Below, one piece after another: positions 1-5,684 of a stretch of 8,253 nt of DNA. Source of the DNA: Methanothrix sp. (GTDB lineage: Archaea > Halobacteriota > Methanosarcinia > Methanotrichales > Methanotrichaceae); contig JAQTYS010000117.1 of the NCBI GenBank assembly GCA_028688175.1, forward strand, positions 1 to 8,253, written 5' to 3'. Both the position numbers and the translations under genes were made by a program. Under the pieces are notes generated by a model, which worked only from the letters and a program-made list of their open reading frames with translations, made no database searches and was not told where the DNA came from. Every line of letters starts with the position of its first letter. Position 1 is the first letter of the stretch.

Positions 1-1026
1 CCCTATAAGCTTGCCGAGTACAGCAAGGAGCACGGCACTTACAAGTTCGTGGCCAATGATGACTTCTGGGGACCAAAACCGAGGGTTAAGACTATCGAGT
101 TCATTCCGGTCAGCGATGCGACCGTTGCCTTCCAGCAGGGTGAAATCGATTTTGTGGGCCTTTCTGCCGACCTTCTTGAGATGTTCAAGAGCGATTCCAA
201 GGTATACATCTTCCAGCAGCCCGCCATCTGGGGCTATGAGCTGTCCTTTAACATGAACAAAAACCCGATCCTCAAGGACAAAGCCGTCAGGCAGGCCTTC
301 GCATATGCAATTGACAGGGAAGAGCTGGTCGAGAAGATCGGAAGAGGTGCCGGTAAGCCGGGCAGCATGGGCATCCTGCCGCAAGATCACATCTGGTACA
401 ACGATAACCTTCCCAAATACGATCACGACGCAGAAAAGGCAAAACAGGTGCTATCCGATGCCGGGTGGACTGACACTGACGGCGACGGCATCATGGACAA
501 GGACGGCCAGAAGCTCTCCTTCAACATAATACTCTCAAGCGATCAGGCACGGATTGGAGAGCTGATCAAAGAGCGCCTCAAGGAGGCAGGCATTGATGTT
601 TCCATCCAGGCAATCGAGAGCAAGTCCAGGGACTCCAAATTGTCAACTGGCGATTTCGAAATAGGGGTTAACGGCTACGGTGGATGGGGTTCGGATGCTG
701 ACTACCTGCGCACCAAGTTCTGCGGCGCATCGTTCGGCATTGAAGGCGCTAGCCACGGAAGGCCGCTTATCGGATATCAAAACGACAGGGTGGACGAGCT
801 TTGTCTGGCCCAGCTGTCCGAAACGGACGGGGAGAAACGCAAGGAAATCGTCTCCGAGCTTCAGGAGGTGCTTGCTGAGGAGGTCCCGAGCATTCCTCTC
901 TACTACACGGCGAGTTACAATGCCTATCGGCCTATGGTCTATGACGGGTGGATGAACATGTACGACCACCATGAGATGACTCATAGCAAGCTATCCTATC
1001 TCGACCGAAGCGATTTGAGGAAATGA
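1..1026 (+). CDS. Solute-binding protein of a peptide/nickel-type ABC importer (SBP_bac_5), 5' partial
   Basis: The reading frame is open from base 1, so only the C-terminal 341 residues are present; family members usually have 500-550, and the signal peptide or lipobox would lie outside the window. It is an extracytoplasmic ligand-binding protein that delivers substrate to the permease pair encoded downstream. Family-5 marks are the segment KAVRQAFAYAIDREELVEKI (encoded about 283-342), the preceding ELSFNMNKNP strand, and the late DVSIQAIESKSRD strand. A DTDGDGIMDKDG loop (472-507) resembles a calcium-binding EF-hand loop and recurs in this family. The C-terminus carries a DHHEMTH cluster (964-984) followed by SKLSYLDR, which could suit metal or metal-chelate binding, but peptide specificity is equally allowed by the fold. 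The stop codon lies 6 bp before the methyltransferase start. Family assignment is firm; ligand is unknown. Confidence 0.95.
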   Translation, partial: PYKLAEYSKEHGTYKFVANDDFWGPKPRVKTIEFIPVSDATVAFQQGEIDFVGLSADLLEMFKSDSKVYIFQQPAIWGYELSFNMNKNPILKDKAVRQAFAYAIDREELVEKIGRGAGKPGSMGILPQDHIWYNDNLPKYDHDAEKAKQVLSDAGWTDTDGDGIMDKDGQKLSFNIILSSDQARIGELIKERLKEAGIDVSIQAIESKSRDSKLSTGDFEIGVNGYGGWGSDADYLRTKFCGASFGIEGASHGRPLIGYQNDRVDELCLAQLSETDGEKRKEIVSELQEVLAEEVPSIPLYYTASYNAYRPMVYDGWMNMYDHHEMTHSKLSYLDRSDLRK

Positions 1027-1032
1027 TAGGAT

Positions 1033-1881
1033 ATGCAAAACGACGATATGGCGTGCTTGGCCGAGCACTGGAGGAGCTTCTCTCAAAAAAGGAGAGACGG
1101 CCCCCAGTCCGCTCTTTTCTGGGACAAAAGGGCGGAAGGATTCTCTCGCAACATCAAGAGCGATAGAAGGGAGAAGAAGAGGACAGAGGTCTTCGAGCTG
1201 ATCAAAAAAACCGGTCTGGAGCTGAACGGGGCTGAAGTCCTGGATATCGGCTGCGGCCCGGGGACACTTGCTGTTCCATTGGCTGAAATGGGCGCTCGTG
1301 TCACTGCGTTGGACATCTCGGTAGAAATGCTGAAGAAGCTTGAGAATAGGGTGAGAGAAGAGGGTCTCACCTCGATTAAGACCATTCAGTCCTCCTGGAG
1401 CGATATCGACATTGATGCCTTGGGATTTCAAAGCCGCTTCGATCTGGTCATAGCCTCCATGACCCCCGGCATAAACGGCCCTGAGACCTTCGAAAAGATG
1501 ATACAGGCATCCAGGAACGTTTGCTACTACAGCAATTTCGTTAGCAGGAAATGGGATGTATCCTATTATGAGCTTTATCAGGTGCTCTTTGGAGAAAAGT
1601 ATGGAGACGGAGGATATGGATTTCACCTGCCGTTCATGTATCTTTACAGCATGGGCAGCCGGCCATTCATAAAGATCTCCAAAAATAACTGGAAGAGCGA
1701 TGAGACCGTGGATAGCATGGTCGAGACGGTCTCCGGTTTTTTTGGCGGCAGAAAGGATATAGACGACGAGATGCGACTTAGGATGAGGAGGTACTTTGAG
1801 GAACGGGCCGAGGGCGGCAAGTATCATTCCGAAACAGAGAGCATCACGGGCATGATGGTCTGGGAGAAGAACGGAAGATGA
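1033..1881 (+). CDS. Class I SAM-dependent methyltransferase within the importer operon
   Basis: This 282-residue protein has a Rossmann-type SAM-binding domain: motif I VLDIGCGPGTLA at residues 69-80, the acidic end of strand 2 in ALDIS (D94), and a motif IV-like FDLVIASMTPGI at 136-147. The N-terminal 50 residues are basic and helical (RREKKR at 45-50). The C-terminal third, rich in aromatic residues (YYELYQVLFGEKYGDGGYGF), probably forms the acceptor-binding cap. No signal peptide or membrane segment is visible, so it should be cytosolic. The ATG at 1033 is chosen because it lies 6 bp after the binding-protein stop and follows a GAGG element (1017-1020). Its TGA overlaps the next ATG (ATGA at 1878-1881), implying translational coupling to the permease. 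The methyl acceptor cannot be read from sequence. Context suggests a small transported ligand or its precursor, for example a chelator, but this is inference. Confidence 0.93.
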   Translation: MQNDDMACLAEHWRSFSQKRRDGPQSALFWDKRAEGFSRNIKSDRREKKRTEVFELIKKTGLELNGAEVLDIGCGPGTLAVPLAEMGARVTALDISVEMLKKLENRVREEGLTSIKTIQSSWSDIDIDALGFQSRFDLVIASMTPGINGPETFEKMIQASRNVCYYSNFVSRKWDVSYYELYQVLFGEKYGDGGYGFHLPFMYLYSMGSRPFIKISKNNWKSDETVDSMVETVSGFFGGRKDIDDEMRLRMRRYFEERAEGGKYHSETESITGMMVWEKNGR

Positions 1882-2876
1882 AGTGCAAAGGCCGAAAAGG
1901 CGTCGCCCTGCAATATGCGACCGCCCTTTTCCTCATCCTTGTCTTAAACTTCTTCCTTCCAAGGATGATGCCCGGAGACCCTTTTTTAATTCTATCTGCA
2001 GATGCTGAAAATGAGGTTATATCGGTTCTAACCGAAGAGCAGCGGCAGTACTTCATCAGCTATTACGGCCTGGATCGGCCTGTTTATGAGCAGTTTGCAA
2101 ATTATATTATTTCCGTGGTCAGGGGTGATTTGGGCGAGAGCATATACTACAAAGTCCCGGTTGTTGAGGCGATATGGACCCGGCTGCCGTGGACAGCGCT
2201 GATCGTTGTAGGAGCAACGTTTATCAGCACGATTGCAGGCATATTGCTGGGGCTCTTCTCAGCAAGGCGCCGGGAAAAGGCTTCCGATAAGCTCCTTATG
2301 GTGGGGCTGATCAGCTTTGCCGAGATACCATCGTTTTTGCTCGGTCTCATCATCCTGCTCGCCTTCTCAGTAAAACTTAAGGCGTTTCCGCTGGCCGGAG
2401 CCATAACGCCGTTTATTCATTATTCCAGCCCCCTGGAGGCAATATGGGATATCGGATACCATGCCGTTCTACCTATGATTACACTGTCTCTAACCCAGCT
2501 GACAGGCATATATCTGCTGACCAGGAATACGCTCGTCACAGTCATGACAAAGGATTACATCAGGACGGCTCGAGCCAAAGGGATTGGTGAGCAGCTGGTA
2601 TGGAACAGGCATGCTCTTCATAACGCTCTGCTTCCGGTGATAACCAGAGTCGGTTTCATGATCGGCATGCTCATGGGCGGAGCGGTTCTTGTGGAAAACG
2701 TCTTTTCCTATCCGGGCGTTGGAAGTCTTCTGCGCTCCTCTGTGATCGCCAGGGACTATCCGCTCATCCAGGGGATCATGCTCGTCATGGCTGTCAGCAT
2801 CCTGACCGCCAACTATCTGGTGGAGATCATCTACGAGCGCCTGGATCCGAGGACGGCATCTTGCGAGGCGGCATGA
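1878..2876 (+). CDS. ABC importer permease, NikB/DppB/OppB type
   Basis: This 332-residue integral membrane protein is one half of the translocation pore. The N-terminal helix (about residues 10-28) is followed by the family's RMMPGDPF motif (29-36), a soluble segment with YGLDRPVYEQFANYI and GDLGESIYY (83-91), then hydrophobic segments near 105-127, 140-163, 196-216, 257-278 and 297-318. The cytoplasmic EAA loop that docks on the ATPase is DYIRTARAKGIGEQLVWNRH (226-245) plus HNALLPV. ENVFSYPGVG (273-282) is the usual motif before the last helix. The ATG overlaps the methyltransferase stop, with a GGGAG element at 1862-1866. The last bases overlap the start of the second permease in the same ATGA arrangement. 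Subfamily members labelled peptide and nickel cannot be separated by these motifs. Confidence 0.95.
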   Translation: MKCKGRKGVALQYATALFLILVLNFFLPRMMPGDPFLILSADAENEVISVLTEEQRQYFISYYGLDRPVYEQFANYIISVVRGDLGESIYYKVPVVEAIWTRLPWTALIVVGATFISTIAGILLGLFSARRREKASDKLLMVGLISFAEIPSFLLGLIILLAFSVKLKAFPLAGAITPFIHYSSPLEAIWDIGYHAVLPMITLSLTQLTGIYLLTRNTLVTVMTKDYIRTARAKGIGEQLVWNRHALHNALLPVITRVGFMIGMLMGGAVLVENVFSYPGVGSLLRSSVIARDYPLIQGIMLVMAVSILTANYLVEIIYERLDPRTASCEAA

Positions 2877-3760
2877 TCATCGATATGAGTTCTGTCATCT
2901 CGATTTTAAACTCGATTTACGGTGTCGTAGAGAGGTTTACGACTGCCGGGAAGATGGGAGTCGTCGGCCTTCTCGTCATGTTTTTTCTGGCAGCCTTTGC
3001 GCCGTTTGTTACCTTTTATGAGCCTTCCGCCATATCCGGGAGGTCGCTTGAACCTCCAGGTCCGGAGCATATCCTAGGCACTGACGAGCTGGGTATGGAT
3101 ATCTGGTCACAGATCTGCTACGGAGCCAGGATGAGCCTGGTCATCGGCCTGGCAGTTGCACTGATATCCGGCGTCGGAGGCGGTTTTTTGGGATTGATGG
3201 CCGGATACATTGGCGGAAACTGGGATAAATTGCTGTTGAGGATAATTGACCTCACAATGGCCTTGCCTAGTTTTCCTCTTCTGATAGTAATTGCCGCGTT
3301 TCTCAATCCGAGCATTGCAAATGTCATACTGGTGCTCGTCTTCCTCAGCTGGGCAAAGCCCGCCAGAGTTGTCAGATCTCAGGCGCTGGCCATGAAAAAG
3401 CAGCAGTATATCATATCGGCGAGGCTTCATGGAGCCGGTCCATCCTATATCATTCGAAAGCACATCATGCCCGAGGCCATGCCCCTGATCTTCGTCAGCA
3501 TCCTCAATATTTCCTCATATGCAATTGTTGCCGAATCAGGGCTTGCCTTCCTGGGATTGGGGGATCCGACCTCCAAGAGCTGGGGAATGATGCTTCATTA
3601 TGCAACGAGCTTCCGTTCGATTTATTTCACTCCGTACTGGCAGTGGTGGCTGATGCCTCCGCTGATCGCGCTTATAATCCTGCTGCTCTCTCTTGCCTTC
3701 ATAGGCAGAGACATGGAGCGAATCGTCGATCCGAGATTAAGGTTGAAAGGTGATTCATAA
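2873..3760 (+). CDS. ABC importer permease, NikC/DppC/OppC type
   Basis: The 295-residue partner permease shows the OppC_N-type first helix (about residues 28-48) and the family signature PPGPEHILGTDELGMDIWSQ (61-80) with ICYGARMSL after it. Further hydrophobic segments lie near 90-112, 132-160, 205-230 and 260-278. The ATPase-docking EAA loop is YIISARLHGAGPSYIIRKHI (179-198), followed by MPEAMPLI. GLGDPTSKSWGMML near 228-241 is the conserved motif before the last helix. The frame also contains an upstream TTG at 2861, but I choose the ATG at 2873 because it forms an ATGA overlap with the preceding stop and follows GAGGCGG (2865-2871). The spacing from that element is short, so the ATG at 2885 is another possibility. 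The gene abuts the ATPase gene directly. Confidence 0.94.
   Translation: MIIDMSSVISILNSIYGVVERFTTAGKMGVVGLLVMFFLAAFAPFVTFYEPSAISGRSLEPPGPEHILGTDELGMDIWSQICYGARMSLVIGLAVALISGVGGGFLGLMAGYIGGNWDKLLLRIIDLTMALPSFPLLIVIAAFLNPSIANVILVLVFLSWAKPARVVRSQALAMKKQQYIISARLHGAGPSYIIRKHIMPEAMPLIFVSILNISSYAIVAESGLAFLGLGDPTSKSWGMMLHYATSFRSIYFTPYWQWWLMPPLIALIILLLSLAFIGRDMERIVDPRLRLKGDS
3746..3753 (+). promoter_or_regulatory. Strong Shine-Dalgarno for the fused ATPase gene
   Basis: AAAGGTGA ends 7 bases before the ATG at 3761 and matches the anti-SD consensus well. It lies inside the last codons of the second permease and fixes the ATPase start immediately after the TAA stop. Confidence 0.75.
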
Positions 3761-5488
3761 ATGCCGCTGCTGGAGATTAAGGGGCTTTCAATCGATTACG
3801 TATCTGACAAAATCACAGCCCGAGCGGTTGATGGCCTGAGCCTATCTCTTGAGAAGGGAGATTTCCTGGGCCTGGCCGGTGAGTCAGGAAGCGGCAAGAC
3901 GACCATAGCTTTGGGCATCATGGGACTGCTGCCTGAATATGTGAAGACTGCTGGATGCATATTATTTAACGGAAAAGATATCGTCGCCATGCAGGATAGA
4001 CAGAGAGATGCAATAAGGTGGAAAAATATCGCCATGGTCTTTCAAAACAGCCTCGAGGTGCTAAACCCGGTTATCAGGGTAGGCGATCAGGTGATCGAGC
4101 CAATGATTAAACATCTGGGACTATCAAAAACTCAAGCCAGGACCAGATGCAATGGGCTGTTTCGGCAGGTGGGACTCGATCCGATATGGCTGGATGCGTA
4201 CCCTCACCAGCTTTCCGGAGGCATGAGGCAAAAAGCGCTGCTCGCTATGGCGCTGTCATGCGATCCGGATATACTCATCCTGGACGAGGTCACATCGGCA
4301 CTGGATGCCTTCACCAAGAAGGAGATCTCGGATCTGCTTTTAAGGATTCAGAAGGAGACTGAATGCAGCATGATACTGATATCTCACGACATAACCTTTC
4401 TCTCAATTGCTTCCACTCGCCTGGCAGTTTTGTATGCAGGCAGGATCATGGAGCGAGGAGCGACCGGTGAGATGATCGATAATCCATTGCATCCTTACAC
4501 CAGGGGCCTGATAAATTCCACGCCCGGTATATTCCTCTATAGAGATCTGTGGGGAATTCCTGGAGAGTCGCCAACTGGGCAGATGAGTGGCTGCCCGTTT
4601 TTTGCCAGGTGCACCCAGAGAGTCGACCTTTGCGCCATCCGCCCACCTGATTTAAAACCGGTATCTTCCACCGCCTCCTGCTCCGTCAGTGCCGATCGGG
4701 AGGTGGCATGTCACCTGGGTGGAGTCGTCACACTATTGAAGGCTTCAGGCTTAAATTGCAGCTATCGTTTGCCGGACGGCAAAATGCTGAATGCTGTGTT
4801 GGACGCATCGCTTGATATCAGAGAAAGCGAGGTTCTTGCTGTTGTCGGGCAGACCGGCTCAGGGAAGTCAACGCTTGCTCATATGCTGGCCGGGGTCATG
4901 GGGTCTGATGTGGGCGAGATATTCTTCAAAGGCAACCGGATGAACGGCGACAAATACGGCTCTGGTTACGGAGGAATACAGATCGTATTTCAGGACCCGA
5001 CCAACTCCACCAGCTCCAGGTTTACCGTATTGGAGGCGGTAGCTGAGCCGCTGGACATCAATGGACTGCAGTCGCCCGAAGAAAGGATAGAGCTGGTGCG
5101 CAGCACTCTTTCATCAGTAGGACTTCCTTCATCCGATGAATTTCTCTGCAGGCATTGCGGGAGCTTGAGTGGTGGCCAGAGGCAGAGAGTGGCAATAGCA
5201 AGAGCTCTTATAATGAGGCCGAAGCTCCTGATCGCAGACGAGATAACATCTGCCCTGGATGTCTCGACCGCTGCCAATGTGCTCCGGCTGCTAAAAGGCC
5301 TGCAAAACTCCAAGGGTTTTGCCATGATCTACATCACTCATGACCTGATGATTGCCCTGAAGGTGGCGGACAGAATAGCAGTCATGGATGGAGGAAGGAT
5401 CATCGAGACGGGAAACTCACATGAAGTGATGTTGCAACCGAAGGAGGAGGCTACGAAAAGGCTGGTGGGATCGAGGATGCTCAAATGA
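3761..5488 (+). CDS. Fused tandem ATPase of the importer (NikD/DppD-like + NikE/DppF-like)
   Basis: A single 575-residue chain carries both nucleotide-binding domains of the importer. Domain 1 has Walker A GESGSGKTT (40-48), Q-loop Q95, signature LSGGMRQK (151-158), Walker B ILILDE (171-176) and switch H209. It continues into the oligo_HPY tail NPLHPYTRGL (241-250) and a cysteine cluster C278, C284, C291 and C317 (extra C307), a region known in DppD-type subunits to bind an iron-sulfur cluster. Domain 2 starts near residue 322 and has Walker A GQTGSGKST (363-371), Q411, signature LSGGQRQR (469-476), Walker B LLIADE (489-494) and H527. It lacks its own oligo_HPY tail, as NikE-type subunits often do. 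All catalytic residues are intact in both halves, so both ATP sites should work. Most systems encode these as two proteins; here the junction is only a few residues long. The protein should act on the cytoplasmic face, docked to the two permeases. Confidence 0.95.
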   Translation: MPLLEIKGLSIDYVSDKITARAVDGLSLSLEKGDFLGLAGESGSGKTTIALGIMGLLPEYVKTAGCILFNGKDIVAMQDRQRDAIRWKNIAMVFQNSLEVLNPVIRVGDQVIEPMIKHLGLSKTQARTRCNGLFRQVGLDPIWLDAYPHQLSGGMRQKALLAMALSCDPDILILDEVTSALDAFTKKEISDLLLRIQKETECSMILISHDITFLSIASTRLAVLYAGRIMERGATGEMIDNPLHPYTRGLINSTPGIFLYRDLWGIPGESPTGQMSGCPFFARCTQRVDLCAIRPPDLKPVSSTASCSVSADREVACHLGGVVTLLKASGLNCSYRLPDGKMLNAVLDASLDIRESEVLAVVGQTGSGKSTLAHMLAGVMGSDVGEIFFKGNRMNGDKYGSGYGGIQIVFQDPTNSTSSRFTVLEAVAEPLDINGLQSPEERIELVRSTLSSVGLPSSDEFLCRHCGSLSGGQRQRVAIARALIMRPKLLIADEITSALDVSTAANVLRLLKGLQNSKGFAMIYITHDLMIALKVADRIAVMDGGRIIETGNSHEVMLQPKEEATKRLVGSRMLK

Positions 5489-5492
5489 GGAG
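5486..5492 (+). promoter_or_regulatory. Shine-Dalgarno before the NUDIX remnant
   Basis: TGAGGAG overlaps the ATPase stop codon and its GGAG core sits 9 bases before the ATG at 5502. This suggests that the short downstream ORF was, and may still be, translated as the last cistron of the operon. Confidence 0.6.
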
Positions 5493-5501
5493 AAAAGCGC
5501 A

Positions 5502-5669
5502 ATGACCAGGCAGGATGACTTCTTTAAAGCAGTGGTAAGTCGCAATATCGTGCGTGTTCGCGTTGAGGGAATTGTTATTTCGGAGGGGCAAATTCTGGTA
5601 CAAAAGCCAACTGACGAACCTGCAATATCAGTCAAAGACTGCCTACTTTTTCCTATCTTGCCGCTCTGA
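5502..5669 (+). pseudogene. Truncated NUDIX hydrolase N-terminus (55 codons), probable gene remnant
   Basis: The ORF begins MTRQDDFFKAVVSRNIVRVR and continues VEGIVISEGQILVQKPTDEP, which matches the usual opening of a NUDIX hydrolase: first beta strand (RVRVEGIVI), a turn (SEGQ) and second strand (ILVQKP). From about residue 42 the sequence (ISVKDCLLFPILPL, then stop) no longer fits. The glycine-rich turn and the Nudix box GX5EX7REUXEEXGU that should follow are absent from all three plus frames before the convergent kinase gene. A complete protein would have roughly 140-160 residues. A good Shine-Dalgarno and 13-bp spacing from the ATPase gene show that it belonged to the transporter operon. 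The break lies about 60 bp from the kinase stop, so a rearrangement that brought in the kinase gene could have removed the rest. Alternatively it is a genuine small protein of unknown role. The family call is by eye from strand pattern and remembered relatives, not by alignment. Confidence 0.6.
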
Positions 5670-5684
5670 TCTTCTAGGCCTCTT
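5670..5684. other. Convergent 15-bp spacer between operon relic and kinase gene
   Basis: Only 15 bases separate the two opposing stop codons. They contain the palindrome AGGCCT but no stem long enough for a hairpin terminator. A TTTTT run at 5647-5651 on the plus strand, inside the remnant, could serve as an archaeal-type oligo-T terminator; this is weak. Transcripts from both sides may therefore overlap. Confidence 0.35.

Noticed and set aside
991..1827. Long minus-strand ORF (278 codons) antisense to the methyltransferase
   Set aside because: It lies wholly opposite a gene with clear SAM-binding motifs, and its translation shows no recognisable domain; it is a shadow of the coding frame.
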